DNA of 64,000 nt from an uncultured Prevotellaceae bacterium (GTDB taxonomy: Bacteria > Bacteroidota > Bacteroidia > Bacteroidales > Bacteroidaceae), in the NCBI GenBank assembly GCA_947305005.1, contig CAMZCM010000007.1, positions 39,527-103,526 on the forward strand, in the 5' to 3' direction. The position numbers and the translations under genes were made by a program. Shown piece by piece: positions 9,601 to 15,590 of this stretch (positions within the stretch are counted from its first letter, which is position 1; every line of letters starts with the position of its first letter). The notes beneath the pieces were generated by a model. The model saw only the letters and a program-made list of their open reading frames with translations. It made no database searches and was not told where the DNA came from.

Positions 9601-10169
9601 AAACTGTCACCGTCACGCTCAACTCCGATGGTGCAAGTCCGACTGCTACATACTACGCTACCTTCTGTGCACCTTTCAGTTATACTGTTGGTGATGGCGC
9701 AACGGCTTATACATTGGAAAGAAGCGGCGACTGGCTCGTTCCGACACCTATCGTAGGTGAAGTTACAGCAGGAACCCCCGTCCTTTTGAAGGGTACATCA
9801 GGGACTGCTACACTGACCATTGGCACAGGGTATGCGGCAACACCTCTCACAACGACCTCTTTGACAGGAACCTATACAGCAAAGGAAATTGACGGTGAAC
9901 ATGACTATGTTCTTGGTATTGACGGAGGTGTAGTAGGCTTCTATCATTGGGATAACAACAATTTGGGTGCCAACCGTGCCTATTACGACACGCCTGCAGC
10001 TCCTGGAGTGAAAGGCTTCAAGGTTCAGTGGGATGTCGTGGATGCTGTCAAGTCCGTGGATAATGCACCGCAGGCTGAAAGCGCCATCTTCAACATCGCA
10101 GGCCAGCGCCTGAACAAGATGCAGAAGGGCGTGAACATCGTGAATGGTAAAGCAATCATTGTCAAATAA
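6693..10169 (+). CDS. Large secreted protein of unknown function (1158 aa)
   Basis: Signal peptide MKRLLFLLSVLLTGVSGAWA. The mature part is rich in S, T, N and G and repeats a module that opens with an aromatic Y-x-I/M pattern (YYRIKALYPDG near residue 183, KLYHIYTYNNG near 408, YHMSLHNKWAKY near 632, FYYIKSSGSRNW near 848), suggesting several beta-trefoil-like or lectin-like repeats. A short helical FIVAR-like segment (SLRNNIKTAKASYNAAAYSA) precedes the fourth. The extreme C-terminus (IFNIAGQRLNKMQKGVNIVNGKAIIVK) is the tail type seen on many secreted Prevotella proteins. No catalytic motif is recognisable. It follows the structured RNA leader and is 18 bp from the WDDDWS peptide gene, probably in one transcript. 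Confidence 0.85.
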   Translation: MKRLLFLLSVLLTGVSGAWAETVTWTPGLTFNESTTGNFSTGWFTVVSPINGTLNSFTVNLGTGGGGGISRTDAYLAISRNLKSSTTGFSASDFVAISNESCTTSGSKITLTFNSDAVLNGGSTYYFYWVTESAGVYTTVNQRYYVVSSNQMSVGTVGTTTAYSSSYAMPFSATMTIADNKYYRIKALYPDGICYLYSNESNEDKIWKNTSAPSVTALRYVWKATLSTGLILQNVGSSRYIPKLTTGSKTGADVDYLTATTTDDAEKFSLEDNNPGAQNQPGFIALKSTTAASDVWLNTATSGNAWVGSHDANPNKSGQFLFYQVKKVTFSMPVAVNGGDAVSTIYVAVDGSDSFTLPAGYLYSVDGASEVTNTLAASAIAAAGTSDMTVTVNSEVINATANITNNKLYHIYTYNNGSTEGSTKYYLTSAGQLTSDEASAADFLFTVTNEGYYVNAGYAWQITADDGSHYFTNPTEGSRDHYIHTTTNKRQHWEAQVFYWNGSKYAIRATNCTNGSGYDCNAFWTVTDYDSDGTPEADYDATLNVKHYVWGIEEAGSVTFNLLFQGETIRTVVRNRASVIGTAALPTDSWNHACCEYSFEPSTIDGETETVDVTMTWNVGDLTFSSDYASATWYHMSLHNKWAKYNKEVNGTDGHPLYSDKNNVNYDVAGFAGMWAFVGNPLDGVYVINREAGNGKVLGWTTPPRMQGTNEGSSKRFVLGKKSDTEFTLSYSGFYVNDYEDAGKLKFWNDGRGATADGSAITVEDISLYELSLIELDEYASEHAEGEYFGVTSSAVTSLRNNIKTAKASYNAAAYSAAHSAIEALWPGTDNANVVFPENGFYYIKSSGSRNWGPAYITYSSTGLVTQTSKDLNSIIYLSEESSVYKFSVQGLNLQPFTSHSQQARATDDSGCDVTLSPSSTPGMGLIENSISGTPTYPSYSKYFHENDGNKVVSWEYNAVASTWAIEKVETVTVTLNSDGASPTATYYATFCAPFSYTVGDGATAYTLERSGDWLVPTPIVGEVTAGTPVLLKGTSGTATLTIGTGYAATPLTTTSLTGTYTAKEIDGEHDYVLGIDGGVVGFYHWDNNNLGANRAYYDTPAAPGVKGFKVQWDVVDAVKSVDNAPQAESAIFNIAGQRLNKMQKGVNIVNGKAIIVK

Positions 10170-10187
10170 CTCAAAACGCATACAATT

Positions 10188-10370
10188 ATGAAAAAGACAT
10201 ATATCCATCCTGCTCTCATCATCGTACGTGTTGCGACAGAAGGACGCATCCTTGAAGGTTCACTTTATATGAATAATAGCAGAACCGTTACAGGCACCAA
10301 TGGCGGCTGGGTCAAATCAGACCGTTCCCGTGACAGCTACAACGTCTGGGATGACGATTGGAGCAACTAA
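10188..10370 (+). CDS. Short WDDDWS-tailed peptide (60 aa)
   Basis: MKKTYIHPALIIVRVATEG start and a C-terminus SRDSYNVWDDDWSN. A second member lies at 58019-58189 and ends SASYDVWDDDWSK. There is no clear signal peptide; the N-terminal half is mildly hydrophobic. It starts 18 bp after the large secreted protein and is followed by a terminator, so the pair looks like an operon. Peptides of this kind are common but uncharacterised in Prevotella (recalled, not checked). I cannot assign a function; a peptide tag, modified peptide precursor or regulator are all possible. Confidence 0.75.
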   Translation: MKKTYIHPALIIVRVATEGRILEGSLYMNNSRTVTGTNGGWVKSDRSRDSYNVWDDDWSN

Positions 10371-10430
10371 TCCATCCATTTCCTTTGGCTCTATTAAACT
10401 TAATATAGAGTAGTTAATTTTTTCATTTGT

Positions 10431-10470
10431 TGGAGGCTGGGCTGTGAAGTTCGGCCTCCTTTCTTTTTTC
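10431..10470 (+). terminator. Intrinsic terminator after the WDDDWS peptide gene
   Basis: GGAGGC (10432-10437) pairs with GCCTCC (10454-10459), followed by a T-rich run. Confidence 0.65.
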
Positions 10471-10632
10471 ATTCACCGCAATGACACATTTATTTCATCA
10501 ACCGCAAGACACCAATAATTTATATTCACCGCAAGCGGCATGTTCTTTCATTCACCGCAAAGACGCCAAGACGCGAAGGATTTTTTTAGCCTTTATGTTA
10601 GCTGACGCGGAGCCAGTCAAAACGCTTCGCGA
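10471..10632. repeat. GCAAAGACGC-family repeats, short copies
   Basis: Several starts of the element (TTCACCGCAA) in a row at about 10479, 10530 and 10552, the last running into repeat Z. No gene is supported from 10371 to 11121. Confidence 0.7.
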
Positions 10633-11022
10633 GGTTTTGACTTAAGCGGAGGGCGCAAAGGCTACGCATGAGAACACACCTGAGCCCTAATATCAAGAGG
10701 AAATGTTTCTTTGCGAACTTCGCCTAGCACAAACCCTAGTGCTTGCACCGTTCGTGCGGCTCAGCGAGCTTCCGCAGGACAAGCTGCAATGAAAAACTTT
10801 GCGCCATAGCGTCTTTGCGGTGTATAAATATAAAATTGATGAACACCACATATAAACAGCGTAGATTTTTATTCACCGCCAGTTGCATAGCTTTTTTTCA
10901 TTCACCGCAAAGACGCTAAGACGCAAAGAAATTCTGGGCTGCTGGGCTAGGCGATAGCGCAAAGCCGTATGAACGGCAAAGCCGAGGTTCATACTAGGCA
11001 GAGAGCGCAAAGGCTGCGCAAT
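10633..11022. repeat. Repeat Z, copy 1 (390 bp)
   Basis: By eye identical over its whole length to 12669-13058 (constant offset 2036). It contains two inverted GCAAAGACGC-family elements: one ending TTTGCGGTGTATAAAT and one starting TTCACCGCAAAGACGCTAAG. Confidence 0.9.
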
Positions 11023-11090
11023 AATTTGAAAAGTTTTTGGGAAAATGAAAAGAAATTGAGGATTCGTGTGTAGGTATAGTTTTTTTGCTG

Positions 11091-11098
11091 TACCTTTG
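11091..11098 (+). promoter_or_regulatory. -7 box of GxxExxY gene
   Basis: TACCTTTG matches TAnnTTTG 24 bp upstream of the ATG at 11122. It excludes the open frame's nominal upstream start at 11098. Confidence 0.6.
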
Positions 11099-11121
11099 TG
11101 TTCCCAAACAATATCAGAATT

Positions 11122-11517
11122 ATGGAAGAACGGAGCAAAGAGGAGTATAATCTCCTGAGTCATGAGATCATAGGTGCTGCCTTGGAGGTGCACAAGCATT
11201 TAGGACCAGGCTTGCTAGAAATCGTCTATGAGGAATGCTTGGCGGAAGAACTTTCCCTACGGGGTCTTAAGGTTGAACGGCAAGTGAGCTTACCTATTAT
11301 TTACAAGGGAAAAGAGATTGGACATCCACTGACGATGGACATGTTAGTGGAGGGTTGTATTATCATTGAGCTAAAGGCTGTAAAAGAAATGCACGATATC
11401 TACTCGGCTCAGTTGCTGTCATACCTAAAACTATCCAACCTCAAGTTAGGATTTCTCATCAATTTCAATAGTGTTCAGCTACGCGATGGAGTAAAGCGCA
11501 TCGTGAACAGATTGTGA
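11122..11517 (+). CDS. GxxExxY protein (PDDEXK_3 nuclease fold)
   Basis: 131 residues from the ATG at 11122. The name-giving motif is G30-L-L-E33-I-V-Y36, preceded by HEIIGAALEVHKHLGP. The later D-M-L-V and I-I-E-L-K-A-V-K segments supply the D and E-x-K of the PDDEXK fold, and YLKLSNLKLGFLINFNS is the family's usual end. Function of the family is not established; the fold predicts nucleic-acid cleavage or binding. The gene sits between repeat Z and repeat X and is surrounded by GCAAAGACGC-family repeats. From memory such repeats often surround GxxExxY genes in other bacteria, which suggests a link (see findings). Confidence 0.9.
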   Translation: MEERSKEEYNLLSHEIIGAALEVHKHLGPGLLEIVYEECLAEELSLRGLKVERQVSLPIIYKGKEIGHPLTMDMLVEGCIIIELKAVKEMHDIYSAQLLSYLKLSNLKLGFLINFNSVQLRDGVKRIVNRL

Positions 11518-11529
11518 TATCTTGTTACT

Positions 11530-11590
11530 ATGTGCCAACCCTTTGCGAACTTTGCCTAGCATGAACCATGGTGCTTGCACCGTTCGTGCG
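11530..11590. repeat. GCAAAGACGC-family repeat, 5' part joined to repeat X
   Basis: CTTTGCGAACTTTGCCTAGC followed by the inverted pair around GTGCTTGCACCGTTCGTGC. It differs from the sequence preceding X copy 2, so it marks the left limit of the shared shell. Confidence 0.65.
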
Positions 11591-11778
11591 GCTCAGCGGG
11601 CTTCCGCAGGACAAGCTGCAATGAAAACCTTTGCGCCATGGCGTCTTTGCGGTGTATAAATAAATACAAGTGGCTTGCGTTGAGATTGTTTTTGCAATAG
11701 ATGATACGAATTTTAGTGAAACGTTTGGTGAAATCAAGAAAAGACGGTACTTTTGCAGCGCTTGAATAAGAAAAAAGA
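11591..11778. repeat. Repeat X, copy 1 (188 bp, carries a toxin-antitoxin promoter)
   Basis: Matches 13169-13356 (offset 1578) with two mismatches by eye. It ends 7 bp before the antitoxin ATG at 11786 and includes a complete promoter. Confidence 0.9.
11724..11755 (+). promoter_or_regulatory. Promoter of YoeB-type toxin-antitoxin operon
   Basis: TTTG 11724-11727, 20 bp spacer, TACTTTTG 11748-11755. The identical promoter stands before the PIN module (13302-13333). Confidence 0.8.
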
Positions 11779-11785
11779 GATAACT

Positions 11786-12031
11786 ATGACAGCAATACAG
11801 ATGAATGCCGAATTGCTCCGTAACATGAGCATTATAGCAGACGATGAAAACCTGCTAAAGCGTGCCGCCAGATACCTGCGCAAACTTGTGGCAGAGAAGG
11901 AAGACCAGACGCTCATGACAAAGGAAGAGTTCTTTGCTCGTATAGATAAAGCTGAGCAGGAAATCGCCGAGGGTAAGGGAGTTACCTTTACGAATAAAGA
12001 AGACATGAACGCTTGGCTTAATTCTCTCTGA
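11786..12031 (+). CDS. Antitoxin of YoeB-type module
   Basis: 81 residues from the ATG at 11786 (MTAIQMNAELLRNMSIIADDE...). A longer frame opens at 11753 but that lies within the -7 box. The first part (LLRNMSIIADDENLLKRAARYLRKLV) looks like a small DNA-binding or dimerisation domain; the C-terminal part (DKAEQEIAEGKGVTFTNKED) is acidic and probably wraps the toxin. Its stop codon overlaps the toxin start by one base (TGATG). Family is not one of the classical YefM proteins by eye; the call rests on position, size and overlap. Confidence 0.8.
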   Translation: MTAIQMNAELLRNMSIIADDENLLKRAARYLRKLVAEKEDQTLMTKEEFFARIDKAEQEIAEGKGVTFTNKEDMNAWLNSL

Positions 12032-12306
12032 TGAAATACACAATTACTTATGCTCCGGAAGCCCAAGAGGGACTGGTCAAGTTGAAACGAAGCGAACCTG
12101 CAGCGTATAAGAAAGCCGTTAAATTGCTCAACGAAATTGCTGACCACCCCCAAACAGGGACAGGCCATCCTGAGCCTTTAAAGGGAAAACCTGAAAACCG
12201 ATGGAGTCGCCAGATTACCAAGAAGCACCGTTTGGTGTATCGAATCTTTGAAACCGAGATTCATATCGATGTACTTTCTGCCTATGGGCATTATGACGAC
12301 AAGTGA
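12031..12306 (+). CDS. YoeB/Txe-family mRNA interferase toxin
   Basis: 91 residues. The C-terminal half has the family signature: RWSRQITKKHRLVYRIF and the final VLSAYGHYDDK, with H87-Y88 corresponding to the catalytic His-Tyr end of YoeB and R57, R60 and R67 to conserved arginines. YoeB toxins cleave mRNA at the ribosomal A site. Translationally coupled to the upstream antitoxin (TGATG). Flanked by repeat X upstream and repeat Y downstream, both also present around the PIN module. Confidence 0.88.
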   Translation: MKYTITYAPEAQEGLVKLKRSEPAAYKKAVKLLNEIADHPQTGTGHPEPLKGKPENRWSRQITKKHRLVYRIFETEIHIDVLSAYGHYDDK

Positions 12307-12340
12307 TTCAGCGCTTTTCATATTTTAGCAGACACCCATA

Positions 12341-12705
12341 TCTGTCAATAGTTTTCTTCGGTTTCCTTTGTAACCCACAAAGTTGCTATTTATCGCAATA
12401 ATTTGTAGGATTAATAGTAGCAATTGCTACCTTTAATAGAAAAAAGTGCTACTATTAATACGCGAAAAAAGCCTTGCTGTGGATGGCTTGCTAGATGTCC
12501 AATTATTTCTATTCATAGCAGCCTGTGTTGCGTTTTATTCACCGCTATGTCCTATGGCTTATTATTCACCGCTAACTGTATGTTCTTATTCACCGCTAAG
12601 ACGCTAAGACGCGGAGAATTTTAAGCCTTTACTGTTAGCTGACGCGGAGCCAGCCAAAACGCTACGCGGGTTTTGACTTAAGCGGAGGGCGCAAAGGCTA
12701 CGCAT
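12341..12705. repeat. Repeat Y, copy 1 (about 365 bp)
   Basis: Matches 13918-14282 (offset 1577); a few mismatches in the first 40 bp and scattered later. It begins 35 bp after the toxin stop. It holds a 13-bp perfect inverted repeat (12410-12422 and 12447-12459) and the palindrome GTAGCAATTGCTAC (12417-12430), then ends in a GCAAAGACGC-family element that runs into repeat Z copy 2. Confidence 0.9.
12410..12459. repeat. Inverted repeat ATTAATAGTAGCA / TGCTACTATTAAT with inner palindrome
   Basis: Arms 12410-12422 and 12447-12459 are perfectly complementary; GTAGCAATTGCTAC sits at 12417-12430 inside. The same structure is at 13987-14036. It could be a protein-binding site (operator-like) or a recombination-site core. 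Confidence 0.85.
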
Positions 12706-13058
12706 GAGAACACACCTGAGCCCTAATATCAAGAGGAAATGTTTCTTTGCGAACTTCGCCTAGCACAAACCCTAGTGCTTGCACCGTTCGTGCGGCTCAG
12801 CGAGCTTCCGCAGGACAAGCTGCAATGAAAAACTTTGCGCCATAGCGTCTTTGCGGTGTATAAATATAAAATTGATGAACACCACATATAAACAGCGTAG
12901 ATTTTTATTCACCGCCAGTTGCATAGCTTTTTTTCATTCACCGCAAAGACGCTAAGACGCAAAGAAATTCTGGGCTGCTGGGCTAGGCGATAGCGCAAAG
13001 CCGTATGAACGGCAAAGCCGAGGTTCATACTAGGCAGAGAGCGCAAAGGCTGCGCAAT
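12669..13058. repeat. Repeat Z, copy 2 (390 bp)
   Basis: Second copy of 10633-11022. Here it follows repeat Y directly and overlaps its last 37 bp; copy 1 instead precedes the GxxExxY gene. Confidence 0.9.
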
Positions 13059-13109
13059 GAAGAATTAAAAAATGAAAGAATTAAAGAGTTGAAGGGATTA
13101 AGGAACAAG

Positions 13110-13168
13110 AGGAAACGAGGTCTTTGCGCCCTTTGCTTAAGCTAAAACCCCGCGTAGCGTTTTGGCTG
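13110..13168. repeat. GCAAAGACGC-family fragment before repeat X copy 2
   Basis: GGTCTTTGCGCCCTTTGC, then a block with CGTAGCGTTTTGGCTGGCTC like that at 6140-6165. No gene is supported between 13059 and 13357. Confidence 0.6.
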
Positions 13169-13356
13169 GCTCAGCGGGCTTCCGAAGGACAAGCTGCAAT
13201 GAAAAACTTTGCGCCATGGCGTCTTTGCGGTGTATAAATAAATACAAGTGGCTTGCGTTGAGATTGTTTTTGCAATAGATGATACGAATTTTAGTGAAAC
13301 GTTTGGTGAAATCAAGAAAAGACGGTACTTTTGCAGCGCTTGAATAAGAAAAAAGA
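13169..13356. repeat. Repeat X, copy 2 (188 bp, with promoter)
   Basis: Copy of 11591-11778 with two mismatches. It ends directly before the ATG at 13358. Confidence 0.9.
13302..13333 (+). promoter_or_regulatory. Promoter of PIN toxin-antitoxin operon
   Basis: TTTG 13302-13305, 20 bp spacer, TACTTTTG 13326-13333; same sequence as at 11724-11755. Confidence 0.8.
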
Positions 13357-13357
13357 T

Positions 13358-13459
13358 ATGAGTAAGCAGGAAAAAGAAGAAAAGGCCAAAGAGTTTTGGG
13401 AGTACTATGAGGCAACACAGGGTACAATTACGGTAACAGATCCTGTAGTGCTTGACTAA
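13358..13459 (+). CDS. Very short putative antitoxin of PIN module (33 aa)
   Basis: Starts MSKQEKEEKAKEFWEYYEAT and ends DPVVLD. Its stop overlaps the PIN start (TAATG), as expected for an antitoxin-toxin pair. At 33 residues it lacks room for a normal DNA-binding domain plus a toxin-binding tail, so it may be the C-terminal remnant of a longer antitoxin joined to the duplicated promoter. Confidence 0.65.
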   Translation: MSKQEKEEKAKEFWEYYEATQGTITVTDPVVLD

Positions 13460-13878
13460 TGCGCTTACTTCTTGACACCAACATTTATGTTTATATGGTC
13501 AGCGACCGAAAATCGTTGACAAAGGATGTCTGTACATATCTTGAAGATCCGGAAAACTTAAAATATCTAAGCATCGTTAGTTTACAAGAACTAATAACAG
13601 CATTTCGTACGAAGAAACTGTTATCCAAAATATGGAAGACAGAAGCGGAGATGATTTCATTTGTACTAAATGACCCGTCTGTAGAAATAGATAATACCGA
13701 TGTGAACGTTATACGCACCTTGGCGGCCTTGCAGATTAACGAGAGTCAGGAACATAAAGACCCTTTCGATCATATTATCATCGCTCAGGCTATCTCACAT
13801 AAGATGGTGCTTGTGAGCTCAGATACAAAATTCCCATTTTATCGCAAGCAGGGGTTACGACTAATAGAGAATCTGTAG
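13459..13878 (+). CDS. PIN-domain ribonuclease toxin (VapC-like)
   Basis: 139 residues. Acidic PIN residues are visible: D6 (LLLDTN), E44 (SLQEL), D101/D104 (HKDPFDHIIIAQA) and D122 (SSDTKF). The HKDPFDHIIIAQA form is typical of the PIN subgroup paired with small antitoxins in Bacteroidetes and cyanobacteria. Predicted Mg-dependent RNase. Translationally coupled to a 33-aa upstream frame; repeat X precedes and repeat Y follows the pair. Confidence 0.9.
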   Translation: MRLLLDTNIYVYMVSDRKSLTKDVCTYLEDPENLKYLSIVSLQELITAFRTKKLLSKIWKTEAEMISFVLNDPSVEIDNTDVNVIRTLAALQINESQEHKDPFDHIIIAQAISHKMVLVSSDTKFPFYRKQGLRLIENL

Positions 13879-13917
13879 TTACATTATAATTATCTACTAG
13901 GGCTGTTGCATGGATCT

Positions 13918-14282
13918 TCTGTCAATAGTTTTCTCTGGTTTCCTGTGCAACGCGGATAGTTGCTATTTATCGCAATAATTTGTAGGATTAATAGTAGCAA
14001 TTGCTACCTTTAATAGAAAAAAGTGCTACTATTAATACGCGAAAAAAGCCTTGCTGTGGATGGCTTGCTAGATGTCCAATTATTTCTATTCATAGCAGCC
14101 TGTGTTGCGTTTTATTCACCGCTATGTCCTATGGCTTATTATTCACCGCAAACTGTATGTTCTTATTCACCGCAAAGACGCCAAGACGCGGAGAATTTTA
14201 AGCCTTTACTGTTAGCTGACGCGGAGCCAGTCAAAACGCTACGCGGGTTTTGACTTAAGCGGAGGGCGCAAAGGCTACGCAT
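13918..14282. repeat. Repeat Y, copy 2 (about 365 bp)
   Basis: Copy of 12341-12705 starting 40 bp after the PIN stop. After 14282 the sequences diverge: copy 1 continues into repeat Z, copy 2 does not. It contains the inverted repeat at 13987-14036. Confidence 0.9.
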
Positions 14283-14319
14283 AGAAAAAACTGAGAACTT
14301 AGTGTCAAGAGGAAATGCT

Positions 14320-14442
14320 TCTTTGCGAACTTTGCCTAGCATGAACCTTGGTGCTTGCACCGTTCGTGCGGCTCAGCGGGCTTCCGAAGGACAAGCTGCA
14401 ATGAAAACCTTTGCGTCATGGCGTCTTTGCGGTGTATAAAAA
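14320..14442. repeat. GCAAAGACGC-family repeat, last copy
   Basis: TTTGCGAACTTTGCCTAGC ... GCACCGTTCGTGCGGCTC ... ATGGCGTCTTTGCGGTGTAT; closely similar to 11530-11660. Confidence 0.75.
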
Positions 14443-14485
14443 ACTTTGATTTGTGAGGCTGTGTTTCTGGAGGCGAAAAACGGCC

Positions 14486-14537
14486 AATCGATTCAAACGA
14501 TCGAGTGAGCTAATTCACTGGATCGTTTGAATCGATT
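14486..14537. repeat. 52-bp palindrome with perfect 17-bp arms
   Basis: AATCGATTCAAACGATC (14486-14502) pairs with GATCGTTTGAATCGATT (14521-14537), and AGTGA / TCACT extend it inward. It lies between the toxin-antitoxin repeats and the end of the minus-strand sugar operon. It could terminate that operon (minus strand continues into TTTTT) or be a recombination or binding site. Nothing else is seen between 14443 and 14702. Confidence 0.85.
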
Positions 14538-14702
14538 CACTGGATTTTCGCTATCGAAATAGAGGGCACCTGCAAAAGGCTCGCGAGCTCGAATAAACGA
14601 TATGCGTCGAGCGAGAGATTTTGAGAATTGTCTCGCAGAAATCGCTGAAATCGCAGAAATACTTTTTCCGAACACGCGCTCGGGAAAAGATTTGAGGATA
14701 GG

Positions 14703-15590
14703 TTATTTTTGATAACTCTTCTTGACGATCTTGGATTTGTTGAGGTATTCGGCACAGCGACGCACTCCCTCCATAATATCAATGGTGCCGTCAGTGCCCT
14801 CCATCTCTACGATGTAATCACAGAGACCTGCCGTTTCAACATTGCGGAAAATGGCGTTGAAATCAACCATTCCGCTCTCACCGAGCTCATAAAGATCCTT
14901 GATGTGAAGCATCTTGAAGCGACCAGGGTATTTCTTGAAATACTGCACGGGCGATTGCTGTGCCATCACGCACCAGTAAGTGTCCATCTGCCAGAAGAAC
15001 ACAGTGGGATCGGTGTGCTGCATGAAATAGTCCATCCACACCTGATTCTCTACCTTACGGAACTCACCCGAATGGGTATGGTAGCCATACTGCAAGCCTG
15101 CGGCCTTACACTTACGACCTATCTCGTTGGTATAGTCGCAAAGTGTCTGTGCCTCCTCCAAGGTCTTGGGAATGCCCCAGCCAGGTGTAACGATGTATTT
15201 CATGCCAGCTGCCTTGTGGTCGGCGATAGCCTTGTCCCACCATTTCAGGGCTTCGGTGAAATCGTGATTTTTCAGTTCCTCGGCGTTCAAGCCACGTGTA
15301 GCATGACTGCTCAAGCATTTCAGGCCGGCGGCTTCACAGTCGGCCTTGAATTGCTGAGGGGACACGCCATAGAAGGTGCCCTTACCTTGGTCGTAGCTGG
15401 CTGCTTCTATAGCGGTATAGCCCCACGAATAAAGTTTCTTGAAGACCTCTTCATGGTTCTGAGCATACTTCTCAGGTGAGCCAATCACTTCGCGAATAGA
15501 ATACAACTGTAAACCCATTTCTTTCTTGGGCTTAGCAGAAACTGGCAGCCCCATGATAAGAGCTGCCAGTATGATGATGATCTTTCTCAT
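14703..15590 (-). CDS. Exported sugar phosphate isomerase/epimerase-like TIM-barrel protein
   Basis: 295 residues. Signal peptide MRKIIIILAALIMGLPVSA, then a xylose-isomerase-like (AP endonuclease 2 family) TIM barrel: GLQLYSIRE at the start, YGYHTHSGEF and FWQMDTYWC in the middle, MLHIKDLYELGE and DYIVEMEGTDGTID at the end, giving the usual metal-binding His, Asp and Glu. Last gene of a five-gene minus-strand operon; its ATG overlaps the stop of the DUF1080 gene (TAATG). In related loci this protein acts on 3-keto sugars or their products, probably in the periplasm. Confidence 0.88.
   Translation of the reverse strand: MRKIIIILAALIMGLPVSAKPKKEMGLQLYSIREVIGSPEKYAQNHEEVFKKLYSWGYTAIEAASYDQGKGTFYGVSPQQFKADCEAAGLKCLSSHATRGLNAEELKNHDFTEALKWWDKAIADHKAAGMKYIVTPGWGIPKTLEEAQTLCDYTNEIGRKCKAAGLQYGYHTHSGEFRKVENQVWMDYFMQHTDPTVFFWQMDTYWCVMAQQSPVQYFKKYPGRFKMLHIKDLYELGESGMVDFNAIFRNVETAGLCDYIVEMEGTDGTIDIMEGVRRCAEYLNKSKIVKKSYQK

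Noticed and set aside
13137..13427. Minus-strand open frame of 96 codons across repeat X copy 2
   Set aside because: Its sequence is translated from the repeat and from the promoter and start of the PIN module on the other strand.
14001..14253. Open frames of 66-76 codons in repeat Y (also at 12424-12624)
   Set aside because: They run through the inverted repeat and the GCAAAGACGC elements, start within the palindrome, and have no recognisable domain or promoter.
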